Shown: positions 9,969 to 18,307, counted from the stretch's first letter. The stretch is 64,000 nucleotides of DNA from an uncultured Lachnospiraceae bacterium (GCA_944383545.1 CALWPY010000006.1:62001-126000), one strand, 5' to 3'. Program-made: numbers and translations. The notes: generated by a model from the letters alone, not told the origin.

Positions 9969-10670
9969 CTATGCAGTTATATACGTTCCGGTAAATTCTC
10001 CGGTCACTGACTTTACTATACTGTTTTCTGAATTAAGTCCAAAAAGCATCATTGGCATATGGTTTTCCATGGCAAGTACTGCTGAAGCAAGGTCAATTAC
10101 TCCCAGCTTTTTATCTACAATGTCCTTCATATCCATTCTGTCATATTTTACGGCATCAGGATTAAGCTTAGGGTCGCTGTCATATACTCCGTCTATTGCC
10201 TTTGCAGAAAGAATTACATCCGCCTCCGTCTCTATCGCCATAAGTACTGTTGCCATATCGGTTGAAAAATACGGATGTCCGGTCCCTCCTGCAAAAAATA
10301 CCACGCTCTTATTTTCCATATATGATATTGCCTTATCCTTATTAAAAAGCTCTGTCATGCTTCCGCATGAAAAAGGTGTCATTATATGGGTTTCCATACC
10401 TTCCTGCCTGAACATGTCCGCCGCATATATACAGTTCATAACTGTAGCAAGCATACCTATCTGGTCAGCTTTCACTCTGTCCATTGTGTCAGAGGTCCTT
10501 CCTCTCCAGAAGTTTCCTCCGCCTATTACGATACTCACTTCAATTCCTTTATCAGTAAGCTGTTTTACCTGAGATGCCACATTTCTTACAGTTGTCTCAT
10601 CAAATCCCGACTTTTTATCTCCTGCAAGTGCTTCCCCGCTTAATTTAAGTAAAATCCTCTTCATTTCCAT
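9969..10670 (-). CDS. pyrH: UMP kinase (uridylate kinase) PyrH
   Basis: Bacterial amino-acid-kinase-fold enzyme phosphorylating UMP to UDP. It opens with RILLKLSGEAL and has the GGGNFWRGR substrate loop, the GGTGHPYFSTD motif, and AKAIDGVYDSDP near the C terminus. The 233 residues match the family. GGAGG lies 8 nt before the chosen ATG; a second ATG follows two codons later. First conserved gene of the frr-uppS-cdsA run. Confidence 0.97.
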   Translation of the reverse strand: MEMKRILLKLSGEALAGDKKSGFDETTVRNVASQVKQLTDKGIEVSIVIGGGNFWRGRTSDTMDRVKADQIGMLATVMNCIYAADMFRQEGMETHIMTPFSCGSMTELFNKDKAISYMENKSVVFFAGGTGHPYFSTDMATVLMAIETEADVILSAKAIDGVYDSDPKLNPDAVKYDRMDMKDIVDKKLGVIDLASAVLAMENHMPMMLFGLNSENSIVKSVTGEFTGTYITA

Positions 10671-10690
10671 CTTTAAGTCCTCCAGATAAT

Positions 10691-11743
10691 CTAGTTAAAA
10701 TAGCTGTTCACATCAACCTCGGCATAGCACTGTGAGCAGAGTCCTTCAATTACGGCCCCGTTATTTATCTGTACCGAACGTGACTTGATATTTCCTATAA
10801 TTACTGCTGTGGAATCAACTATTACAGGTCCCTTTACATCTATGTCGCCCTTTACGGCTCCTGCAATTACGGCAGAAGCTGCCGTGATGTTTCCTACCAC
10901 TACAGTCCCTACTCCTATTTTAACCGCTCCGTCAGAGGTAATTTCACCCTCTACCTTTGCCTGATTGGCATAGAGTTCTCCTGTTACCACATTACCTTTT
11001 ATGGTGCCTCCGACAATCAGTTTTCCCTGACAAATTACATTACCCTCTACTGACCCGATGAGGTCAATATTTCCGTCAGTCTCAACATCTCCGGTAATCT
11101 TAGTATTTTTTGTAATATATGTCGTGTCATCCATAAAGCTGTCAGAAATTTCGTCGTCATGAGTAAGTTCTGCTTCAAGCTCTGCCACGTTATCTTCCTC
11201 GCTTTCTTCTGCCTGCTTATCTTCTGAATTTATATCATCATAAGCATTGTATTTATTTACTTCTTCATCTTCGTTAGTATTTTCTTCCATATCCGTATCT
11301 TCAGTTTCATCTTCTGATTCTACTGCTTCTTCAGTTTCTACAGTTTCTGTATTTTCAGATTCCATATCATTTTCAGATTCCATATCATTTTCAGAAATAT
11401 CATCAGTACCTTCCATATCTCCTGAAGCTTCCCCTTCTTCAAAATCCGCTTCTTCCGCTTCCTGCATTTCATCTTTCATGATTTCTTTCTGTACTTCATC
11501 AGAAATATTTATATCAGCTTCAGTGTCAGACTCATCATAAGAATTATTCCCAGGATTTTCTTCAATGCTTTCTTCATAATCTTCAGAATTTACATCATCT
11601 GATTCTGCGGCCTCTGAAACTTCCTGAACATTTTCTTCTTCGTACTCTTCAGGTGCATTTTTTCCCTTATTATCATCGGGTTCGGGCATAAGCTCGTTTA
11701 CAGCCTGCGCAAAGTCTCTTTTAAAATCCCTAAAAAAGCCCAT
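10691..11743 (-). CDS. Bactofilin (polymer-forming cytoskeletal protein) with long acidic N-terminal region
   Basis: The C-terminal ~130 residues form a bactofilin right-handed beta-helix: short repeats such as GNVICQGKLIVGGTIKGNVV, then VEGEITSDGAV and GAVKGDIDV. The first ~205 residues are low-complexity and extremely acidic (runs of Glu, Asp, Ser and Asn; two tandem DMESEN units), longer than in typical bactofilins. Bactofilins polymerise without nucleotide and scaffold cell-shape or envelope enzymes. The acidic tail may be a flexible spacer or docking region (inference). It sits 20 bases upstream of pyrH. Confidence 0.88.
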   Translation of the reverse strand: MGFFRDFKRDFAQAVNELMPEPDDNKGKNAPEEYEEENVQEVSEAAESDDVNSEDYEESIEENPGNNSYDESDTEADINISDEVQKEIMKDEMQEAEEADFEEGEASGDMEGTDDISENDMESENDMESENTETVETEEAVESEDETEDTDMEENTNEDEEVNKYNAYDDINSEDKQAEESEEDNVAELEAELTHDDEISDSFMDDTTYITKNTKITGDVETDGNIDLIGSVEGNVICQGKLIVGGTIKGNVVTGELYANQAKVEGEITSDGAVKIGVGTVVVGNITAASAVIAGAVKGDIDVKGPVIVDSTAVIIGNIKSRSVQINNGAVIEGLCSQCYAEVDVNSYFN

Positions 11744-11774
11744 TTTTATCCTCCCTGTATTTTATTATTTGCTC

Positions 11775-11899
11775 ATTATACCATGTCGCCTGTCGGCTCA
11801 AGGTTTACGGGAATCACGCGCAATAAAATCGCACTTCGTGCGATGGCGCGTGAGCAGTTCATCAATTTGCTGCGCAAATTGGTGAAGTTATTATACCAT
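11775..11899 (-). repeat. Two-hairpin repeat, copy A, flanked by 10-bp direct repeats
   Basis: Perfect direct repeats ATTATACCAT at 11775-11784 and 11890-11899 bracket two nested hairpins. Hairpin 1 has a 12-bp stem at 11858-11869 with 11875-11886. Hairpin 2 has an outer stem at 11814-11821 with 11846-11853 and an inner stem at 11828-11834 with 11838-11844. Orientation is opposite to copies C and D. The direct repeats read TGGTATAAT on the minus strand, an extended -10 shape, upstream of the bactofilin gene. Confidence 0.7.
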
Positions 11900-11939
11900 A
11901 AAGCACCAAAACTGAAAAGGCGTTCAAAGTTATTTCACG

Positions 11940-14363
11940 TTATGAAATCTTTCTGTTCTGGCAGTCAAGACATATGCTGTTTTTTCTTAAAATATCACTG
12001 TATATCTTTTCCCCGCATCCTATGGCAGCCGGAATGTCAAACTCTGCACATCTTATAGCCATATGCGATGCAGCACCGCCGTACTTTGTTATAAAGCCTT
12101 TAATATTTTCGGTAAATATCCAGTCATAACCCGGGTCAGCCTTGGTAATCACAACTATTTTTCCGTTTATATCCTGCTTATCCTTAATTTCATCCAGCTT
12201 TACTATATCTCCCTCTACGCATTTTGAAGTGATAAAGTTCGGTCTGGACTCATTTACGTATATAACATCAATGTCCTTTTTTTCAAAAATAACCTCAGGA
12301 AGTACGAGGCATGAATTTATGTCATGCACTTTTTTTCTCTCAGAAATAGCATGTACAAAATCTTTTCTTTCTTCCAACTCAAAAATATCCATTATCTCAA
12401 GATATGACAAATCATTTCTCGGTATTTCAAAAAGCTCACCTATTCTTATTATAAGCTCCAGAATAAGACTTAAGGATTTTGTAAATTCAAATTTAAAATA
12501 TTCCCTGTTTTCCGTGGTTTTTCTTATGAAATCAATAAACTCATCTGCATCCATATCCATTTCATAGTCCATAAGGGCAGCGGAAATTCTTTCCTTATCA
12601 GGTTCATATGATTCAGGTTTTTTCTTACTGTTTCCTCTAAGACCCGACTTACCCACGTCAAAATACATCTTAGCATAACAGTCTGTCCTGATATTATAGG
12701 TTCCCAGTCTTAAATGTCCGTATTTTATATTAAATTCTTCACGGGACAGTTCCCCGTGGCTGTAAGCATCAAAATCTCTCTCGAAATCCGAAGCAACCGT
12801 ATTTATGGACTGCATAAACTTATCCATATTCTCTTCTTCAACATAACCTTTTGTAACAAGAGTTCTGCAAAAGCTCCTTGCCATAAATGCAAGTCTTGCC
12901 TGTCTGGAAAACTGAGGAGTTCCATCAGATTTTATGGAATACAAAAGCTGTCCTATGTAATTTCTGATAATTCCAATGTCAGTCTCAGCCATAGGCTTTT
13001 CTGCCCTGATTTTATGTCTTAAATCCTGCATACGCTTTAATGAATGCATGTCCTCCTCATATATGTCCTGATACTTCCTGACTGACATGTTTGTAACAAA
13101 AAACAGAGCTCTCTGAATTTCATTTATTTCGTTTTTAGTAAAGCCATAGTCCAGAAGGATATCCATGTTTTCATCAGTGCAAAAATCATAAACACTGAAA
13201 ACTATTTCAAATTCTATCTTATCATGAGCCGTCTTATCTTCTCTGAGACGTTTCATATAATAATTTTTAAGTTTTCTTCTAAGACCGGGACGAATAAGTT
13301 CAGGCATAAGTCCTTCAAATGAATAATCTACTGATATATACGGTTTATTTCCAATCTTGTACATAAGCTCGTCATTTATGTAATGATAGCCCAAATCGGA
13401 TATTCCCGCACTCCATATATATGAAGTGATTATTTCCCTGTAAATTGAGTAGTCAAGAGGAAACGGATTGTCTCCTATTATTTCAGAAGGATTCCAGAAT
13501 GCCATATCGGACAATACATGACCTCTCTCCTCATATGCCTTCTTTGCTTCCTCCTCTGCCTTAAAGACCGTCTCATCATCAAATTGTATATCAATGTCAG
13601 AAACCGCAGCTAAAGGTCTGGTCTGAAAAATAACCACCTGACCGTTTTTTCTGATTGCAAATTCTATATCCAGATTCGGAATACTGCATAGGTTTTCTAT
13701 TTCCTTCACACTCTTTATAAGCATGTCAAAAGGCTTATCTATGCTTTGAATATCAGTATTTTTAGAAATATAAATTCCTTTTCCCGCACTTCCGCTTGTT
13801 ACGGAATCGGTACTTCCGTTGTCATCATAATTAACCATATAATAAGGCCTGTTTTTTACAATTTCCCTTGTAAAAACAACACCGGAATACTCTACATCAT
13901 TTGTCTGTCTCTGTACAAGCACCTGTTCATTTTTAAAGTTTTCATACAGTTTTATTTTTTTATTACCGTCAAAAAGATAGTCTTTTTCTATAACTATCTT
14001 ATCGCTATAATTTCCGTCGTAATTATCAATATAAGAAAACAGCACCTTCTTTACTGCATCCTCAATTTCCTCTGCATCGTCTGAAGATATATCAAGTATA
14101 CTGTCAAAATGTCCGGCATTTGAGGTTTCCATACAATCCTCATTTAAAGATGAGCTTCTTACAACTATTTTGTCACCATTATAAAAGTCTTTAATATTTT
14201 TTGATACCATGTCAGGATTTTCAATAAATTCAGAAGCTCTTACAATATAAATATCCTCTACATATGCCGTATGAAGTTTATTTTTAAGATATGAAAGCAC
14301 GTCCGCTTTGCTTGAAATGTCTTCTCTGTCTTTAAACATACCCTTCTCCTTTATAATCCCCAA
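11940..14363 (-). CDS. PEP-utilising phosphotransferase, rifampin-phosphotransferase-like architecture
   Basis: An 807-residue three-part protein. An N-terminal PPDK-type ATP-grasp domain (about 1-290; VVRSSSLNED, IEFAIRKNGQVVIFQTRP) is followed by a helical middle region and a C-terminal swivelling phosphohistidine domain with GGAASHMAIRCAEF, catalytic His near 765. It lacks the PEP/pyruvate TIM barrel of PpsA and PPDK. The ATP-middle-His order is that of rifampin phosphotransferases, but the substrate cannot be read from the sequence; another small molecule or an orphan role is possible. It has its own promoter, divergent from the plus-strand RlmH-like gene. Confidence 0.8.
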   Translation of the reverse strand: MGIIKEKGMFKDREDISSKADVLSYLKNKLHTAYVEDIYIVRASEFIENPDMVSKNIKDFYNGDKIVVRSSSLNEDCMETSNAGHFDSILDISSDDAEEIEDAVKKVLFSYIDNYDGNYSDKIVIEKDYLFDGNKKIKLYENFKNEQVLVQRQTNDVEYSGVVFTREIVKNRPYYMVNYDDNGSTDSVTSGSAGKGIYISKNTDIQSIDKPFDMLIKSVKEIENLCSIPNLDIEFAIRKNGQVVIFQTRPLAAVSDIDIQFDDETVFKAEEEAKKAYEERGHVLSDMAFWNPSEIIGDNPFPLDYSIYREIITSYIWSAGISDLGYHYINDELMYKIGNKPYISVDYSFEGLMPELIRPGLRRKLKNYYMKRLREDKTAHDKIEFEIVFSVYDFCTDENMDILLDYGFTKNEINEIQRALFFVTNMSVRKYQDIYEEDMHSLKRMQDLRHKIRAEKPMAETDIGIIRNYIGQLLYSIKSDGTPQFSRQARLAFMARSFCRTLVTKGYVEEENMDKFMQSINTVASDFERDFDAYSHGELSREEFNIKYGHLRLGTYNIRTDCYAKMYFDVGKSGLRGNSKKKPESYEPDKERISAALMDYEMDMDADEFIDFIRKTTENREYFKFEFTKSLSLILELIIRIGELFEIPRNDLSYLEIMDIFELEERKDFVHAISERKKVHDINSCLVLPEVIFEKKDIDVIYVNESRPNFITSKCVEGDIVKLDEIKDKQDINGKIVVITKADPGYDWIFTENIKGFITKYGGAASHMAIRCAEFDIPAAIGCGEKIYSDILRKNSICLDCQNRKIS

Positions 14364-14405
14364 ACAAAAAACATTTCTTAAATATTTTTATTAATCACAA
14401 CTACA

Positions 14406-14434
14406 ATTTTACTTAACGCCATAAATACTGTCAA
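14406..14434 (-). promoter_or_regulatory. Sigma-A type promoter for the PEP phosphotransferase gene
   Basis: On the minus strand TTGACA (14434-14429), a 17-bp spacer, then TAAAAT (14411-14406). It drives the gene starting at 14363. Confidence 0.7.
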
Positions 14435-14445
14435 GAAAATTTATG

Positions 14446-14474
14446 TTGACACTCTCTTTCCAAAAACTTAAACT
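14446..14474 (+). promoter_or_regulatory. Sigma-A type promoter for the plus-strand RlmH-like gene
   Basis: TTGACA at 14446-14451, a 17-bp spacer, then TAAACT at 14469-14474, about 33 bases before the ATG at 14508. Its -35 lies only 11 bp from the -35 of the divergent promoter. Confidence 0.65.
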
Positions 14475-14507
14475 GATTATCATACAAAGAAAGGCAGGAA
14501 GAATAAA

Positions 14508-14915
14508 ATGAAGATTACAATTTATTCAAACCTAAAGAAATGCCCCTCAGATTATAAGGCAGCATTAAATGAATATATAAAAAGAATATCCGCCTTTGCA
14601 GAGCTTAAAGTAATATACAGAAATAAAAGTACGACAGTCCTTAAAAGAAAAAAAGACTCATTCAATATTTTTGTTTCCTGTGATACAAATTCTCCTTCTT
14701 CCGTACAGTTTGCCGATATGATAAATAATATAACTCTTTCAGGTTATTCGAGTATAAATTTTTTAATGGCCCCTGATATGGCAGAAAAAAGCGAAAATGA
14801 TTATACCATTTCCCTTTCATCCTTCACACTCTCTGATGAATTATCCGACATAGTAATGGCAGAACAGATTTACCGTGCCTTATGTATTAATAATAATATC
14901 ACTTACCATAAATAA
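14508..14915 (+). CDS. Divergent RlmH paralog: keeps the C-terminal tail, lacks SAM-binding loops
   Basis: A 135-residue protein that aligns end to end with RlmH (159 aa in Staphylococcus aureus). Shared features: the opening MKITI strand, EYIKRISAFAELKVI, the central strand FVSCD, and the C-terminal EQIYRAL...YHK tail whose residues are catalytic in RlmH. What is missing: the SAM loop IGG-x-x-G reads MAPDMAE (about 87-93), and MTFPHQ reads FTLSDE (about 106-111). It probably cannot bind SAM itself. AGGCAGGAAG precedes the ATG. It converges with the complementary minus-strand copy, 5 bases between stops. Inference: tail-donating subunit of a heterodimeric RlmH. The alternative is a decaying paralog. 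Confidence 0.75.
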   Translation: MKITIYSNLKKCPSDYKAALNEYIKRISAFAELKVIYRNKSTTVLKRKKDSFNIFVSCDTNSPSSVQFADMINNITLSGYSSINFLMAPDMAEKSENDYTISLSSFTLSDELSDIVMAEQIYRALCINNNITYHK

Positions 14916-14920
14916 ATTTA

Positions 14921-15370
14921 TTAGATTTTTGAAAGGGTTTCAAGAAGCATTATCCGCATGAGCTGGTGCGGAAATGTCATATTTGAAAAACTTAAATAGC
15001 AGTCGGACTTTTTTATTACCGCCTTATTTAAACCCAGAGAGCCTCCTATAATAAATACAATTCTTTTATATCTTTCATCTGAATGTATTTTCCTTAAAAG
15101 GCTGCTTAATTTTTCAGAAGTAAACATTTTCCCGTCAATACAGAGTGATATAACATAATCATCATTTTTTATATGGGAAAGTATGGCACATCCTTCCTTT
15201 TCCTTTACTTTTTCTTCTTCTGCCACACCTGCTTTTTTTGGTATACTTTCATCAGGCACTTCAATTATTTCCATTCGATGGTTTTTGTTAAGCACCCTTT
15301 TTAAATCTGATTCCATACTTCTTATATAGTCTTCTTTAAGTTTTCCAACACATATCAAAGCTAAATTCAT
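14921..15370 (-). CDS. rlmH: RlmH-like 23S rRNA pseudouridine methyltransferase lacking the C-terminal tail
   Basis: RlmH is a small SPOUT enzyme that methylates N3 of pseudouridine 1915 in 23S rRNA. This 149-residue copy is close to standard RlmH: CVGKLKEDYI, IEVPDE, VKEKEG, the knot loop FIIGGSLGLN (about 105-114) and SFSNMTFPHQLMR (about 127-139). It then ends LLETLSKI followed by two stop codons, where other RlmH proteins continue about 15 residues with YRAF...GE.YHK. No remnant of that tail is found in any frame downstream. In the known composite active site the tail comes from the partner subunit, so this copy could bind SAM but needs a tail donor, plausibly the convergent gene. Confidence 0.85.
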   Translation of the reverse strand: MNLALICVGKLKEDYIRSMESDLKRVLNKNHRMEIIEVPDESIPKKAGVAEEEKVKEKEGCAILSHIKNDDYVISLCIDGKMFTSEKLSSLLRKIHSDERYKRIVFIIGGSLGLNKAVIKKSDCYLSFSNMTFPHQLMRIMLLETLSKI

Positions 15371-15495
15371 ATTATTCTCCTGACAAAATATGAGTAAATA
15401 TTTACATATTGTTATTTTTCATGTCATACTTTGTTCATATTTTAAATATATAGTTTAAATATAGTTTTTCATAATTCTCTCACCTTTATTAAATT

Positions 15496-15533
15496 AACAA
15501 ACCACCTGTTCGTGAAAAGGTGGTTTGTTTTTT
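15496..15533. terminator. Strong hairpin with 12-bp stem, probable bidirectional terminator
   Basis: AACAAACCACCT (15496-15507) pairs perfectly with AGGTGGTTTGTT (15518-15529) around a 10-nt loop, followed by TTTTTT on the plus strand. On the minus strand it directly follows the symporter stop codon, with a weaker T-rich tail. On the plus strand it would stop transcripts reading antisense through rlmH. Confidence 0.75.
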
Positions 15534-16995
15534 AATTTATTCTGTTTTTTACCTCATCAAATTCTTTTTTTACATCCTGATTAACATCACCTGTAAAAAT
15601 ACTTACAAGAATAATAAGTGAAAAACTGATAAGAAATCCTACAAGAACAGATGAAATCTGAGTACATTCAAATAATGTGGCTTTTCCCGATGTCATCTGT
15701 ATAATTTCAAGATTGTCCCATATAAACACAGATATGACACCTCCAAGCATACCCGCAGCAGCTCCGAATTTATTCATTCGTTTCCAGTAAAGAGACATAA
15801 TAATAACAGGAGCAAATGCCGAGCCAAGACCTGACCATATATTTTTCATTCCGGGTATAAGACTGCTTCTTGCCATCATTGCTCCGGCACATGTAATTAC
15901 AACACCAGCAAAAAGAGTAACTCTCGCAAGAATCACAGCACTCTTTTCACTCATTTTCTTAAATATAATTCCTCTTAGTAAATCTTCGGTAACAGATGAA
16001 GAAACTGAAAGCAGCTGTGAATCTGCGGCAGACATTATTGAAGAAAGTATACCGCATATTAAAATACCTGCCGTAAATAACTGTATATATCCTTCATTAA
16101 AAAGCTTTTCCACTAAATCTATAAATAATATATTATTTAATTCTTCAATGTCCAGCACCTCAGGATAGAGATATGCACGTCCCAAAGCTCCAAGTACACA
16201 TACAGCCACTATGGTAATAAGTGACCATATCACTGCAGTCCTCTTTGCAATTTTAAGCTCATTCTCATCAGCCACAGACATAAGTTTTACAATAATGTTA
16301 GGAAAACCACATATTCCAAATCCCCACGACAGCTGTGATAAAATCTGGATTATGTTCATACGCTCTCCTTTTTCATAGAAAATATTAAGATATATACTGG
16401 CACTTCCCTCTGCGCCACTGTTTATTATATTATTTATTATTTCTGCCGCACTCATGGTAAATGATATAATAACCGGTATAGTGAAAGCAGCAAGCAAAAC
16501 AAGAATCCCCTGTACAAGATTTGCAATATCCGTTGCCCTGAGCCCACCTATACTCAGATAAATAAACACAAAAACAGAAATCAGCAGAACGGCCATACTG
16601 TAATCCATTCCTATGGCTTTTTCAAGTACTCTTCCTCCGATTCCCAATGCTACAATAATATAAAACAGTAAAAAGAAAATAATTATTACAGAAGATATTC
16701 CCATGAGAAGTCCGCTTTTATCATGAAACCTGTTTTTCAAATATTCAGGAAGTGTTTTTGCATTTCCTGCCTTAACAGCATAACGTCTGAGTCTTGCTGA
16801 TATCAAATGCCAGTTTACATAAGTTCCAAGAAAAAGACCTATTGCAATCCATGCCTGTCCTGCACCAAAGAAATAAACATAGCCGGGAAGTATTATTAAA
16901 AGCCACATACCGAGTCCGGCTGTCTGCGCAGAAATACCTGCACAGATTCCTTTTGTCTTTCTTCCGCCCATATAAAAATCAAAGGTATTTTTCAT
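15532..16995 (-). CDS. Sodium:solute symporter family protein (PutP-like), lacking the first helix
   Basis: A 487-residue SSS-family transporter with about 12 hydrophobic helices. It aligns with PutP from the segment after the first helix: FDFYMGGR, GMWLLIILPG, LPEYLKNRF, and MSAADSQLLSVSSSVTED in the sodium-site helix. It begins where PutP residue ~38 lies, so the extra N-terminal helix is absent. GAGGG sits 6 nt before its ATG inside the end of thiN, so the short start is real. The PutP Asp55 position appears to be Gly, so the substrate and coupling ion are uncertain. Likely coupled to thiN translation (1-base gap). Confidence 0.82.
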   Translation of the reverse strand: MKNTFDFYMGGRKTKGICAGISAQTAGLGMWLLIILPGYVYFFGAGQAWIAIGLFLGTYVNWHLISARLRRYAVKAGNAKTLPEYLKNRFHDKSGLLMGISSVIIIFFLLFYIIVALGIGGRVLEKAIGMDYSMAVLLISVFVFIYLSIGGLRATDIANLVQGILVLLAAFTIPVIISFTMSAAEIINNIINSGAEGSASIYLNIFYEKGERMNIIQILSQLSWGFGICGFPNIIVKLMSVADENELKIAKRTAVIWSLITIVAVCVLGALGRAYLYPEVLDIEELNNILFIDLVEKLFNEGYIQLFTAGILICGILSSIMSAADSQLLSVSSSVTEDLLRGIIFKKMSEKSAVILARVTLFAGVVITCAGAMMARSSLIPGMKNIWSGLGSAFAPVIIMSLYWKRMNKFGAAAGMLGGVISVFIWDNLEIIQMTSGKATLFECTQISSVLVGFLISFSLIILVSIFTGDVNQDVKKEFDEVKNRIN

Positions 16996-16996
16996 T

Positions 16997-17635
16997 CTAG
17001 TCCCTCGTTTCCATCATTATAAGACAGCCTTCTTTTATGCTTACACTGACATAATCATCTTCTATTTCATTGCTTATACCCAGGCTGTTTCCCTGCTCAA
17101 AGGTTTTGTCTGAAACATTATATTTAAAACCCTTTAAAGTGACAGAAGATGCTTTGTCTCCAAGCGGCATAAAGGATATATAATTACCAAATGCATTTTC
17201 TTTTTTTAAAGTTAATTTATCCTTTACCACCCTTATCCTGTTATTTTCATCAATTATTTCAGCTTCAATATCCCGGTCACAACAGTTTTTCAGCAGACTG
17301 ATGTTGGCCATTGTATGGTCCAGTCTTGTACCTGTTGCTCCCAAAATTATGATTTTTTCAGGATTCAGCTTAAATGCTTCATAAAGTGCGGCATGTGTAT
17401 CAGTAAAATCTTTTTCAGGTTTAAGAATAACTGTTTTTTCAAGTTTTTTATAATACTCTGCCGTACTGCTGTCCAATGAATCAAAATCCCCTATTGCAAG
17501 GTCCGGCGTAATATCTGCTTCATCAAGATATTTTAATCCTTTATCAGCTCCTATGATATAGAATTCTTCTGAGCTTACAACCTTCTTAAGTAAATCTGTG
17601 TTTACAAATCCTCCGGTCACTATAAGAATTTTCAT
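16997..17635 (-). CDS. thiN: Thiamine pyrophosphokinase
   Basis: Transfers pyrophosphate from ATP to thiamine. The 212-residue protein has GADKGLKYL, PDLAIGDFDSLD, KDFTDTHAAL and ILGATGTRLDHTMANI, the substrate and magnesium motifs of the family. A GTG four codons upstream (17647) is possible, but AAGGTG lies at a good distance from the ATG at 17635. Conserved neighbour of rpe and rsgA in Firmicutes. Confidence 0.93.
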   Translation of the reverse strand: MKILIVTGGFVNTDLLKKVVSSEEFYIIGADKGLKYLDEADITPDLAIGDFDSLDSSTAEYYKKLEKTVILKPEKDFTDTHAALYEAFKLNPEKIIILGATGTRLDHTMANISLLKNCCDRDIEAEIIDENNRIRVVKDKLTLKKENAFGNYISFMPLGDKASSVTLKGFKYNVSDKTFEQGNSLGISNEIEDDYVSVSIKEGCLIMMETRD

Positions 17636-17649
17636 ACAATACTTCACCT

Positions 17650-18306
17650 TTATGCCTTATTCATTTCACAAAGAAATTTGCTTATATTCTCTCTGATATT
17701 ACCTTTAAATACAGATGTTCCTGCCACAATCACGTTTGCCCCTGCCGAAAGTACGGAAGAAAGATTATCAAAATTAATTCCACCGTCAACCTCAATATCA
17801 GTCTTAAGTCCTCTTTCTGATATAATTTTCCTTGTCTGAGATATTTTATTAAGTGCCAAATCCAGAAACTTCTGTCCGCCAAATCCGGGATTCACACTCA
17901 TTATAAGCACCATATCCAGTTCATCAATGATATTTTCAAGATATGAAACAGGGGTTGCAGGATTAAGCGCCACTGCTGCCCTCATGCCTGCATTTTTTAT
18001 AGCCATTACTGTACTATGAACATTTTTACATGCCTCGGCATGTACGGTCAGAATATCCGAGCCACAGCTTTTAAATGTATCTATATATCTTATCGGCTCC
18101 TCAATCATAAGATGAACATCAAGAATCTTATCAGTCGCCTTTCTTATGTGTTTTATAACAGGAGGTCCAAAGGAAATATTCGGCACAAACATTCCATCCA
18201 TAACGTCTACGTGAACATACTCTGCTCCCGCATCACTGATTATCTTAAGGTTTTCTCCCATATTGTTAAAATCTACTGAAAGTAGAGAAGGTGAAAGAAT
18301 ATTCAT
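17650..18306 (-). CDS. rpe: Ribulose-phosphate 3-epimerase
   Basis: Interconverts ribulose 5-phosphate and xylulose 5-phosphate. TIM-barrel signature: LSPSLLSVDF at the N terminus, VHVDVMDGMFVPNISFG with metal and catalytic Asp, MSVNPGFGGQKF, and DGGIN near the end. The 218 residues are full length. It follows rsgA by one base, so the genes are in one transcript. Confidence 0.96.
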   Translation of the reverse strand: MNILSPSLLSVDFNNMGENLKIISDAGAEYVHVDVMDGMFVPNISFGPPVIKHIRKATDKILDVHLMIEEPIRYIDTFKSCGSDILTVHAEACKNVHSTVMAIKNAGMRAAVALNPATPVSYLENIIDELDMVLIMSVNPGFGGQKFLDLALNKISQTRKIISERGLKTDIEVDGGINFDNLSSVLSAGANVIVAGTSVFKGNIRENISKFLCEMNKA

Positions 18307-18307
18307 G

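Noticed and set aside
11775..11899. Copy A as a simple rho-independent terminator of the PEP phosphotransferase gene
   Set aside because: Neither hairpin is followed by a T-tract, and the same structure occurs at other loci, so a dispersed repeat explains it better.
14880..14945. A frameshift or sequencing error truncating the minus-strand rlmH
   Set aside because: After LSKI there are two in-frame stops, and no frame downstream encodes YRAF or YHK. The plus-strand copy's own tail codons occupy that place. Truncation looks genuine.
17600..17660. A TPP riboswitch for thiN
   Set aside because: thiN starts directly after rpe with no leader of sufficient length.
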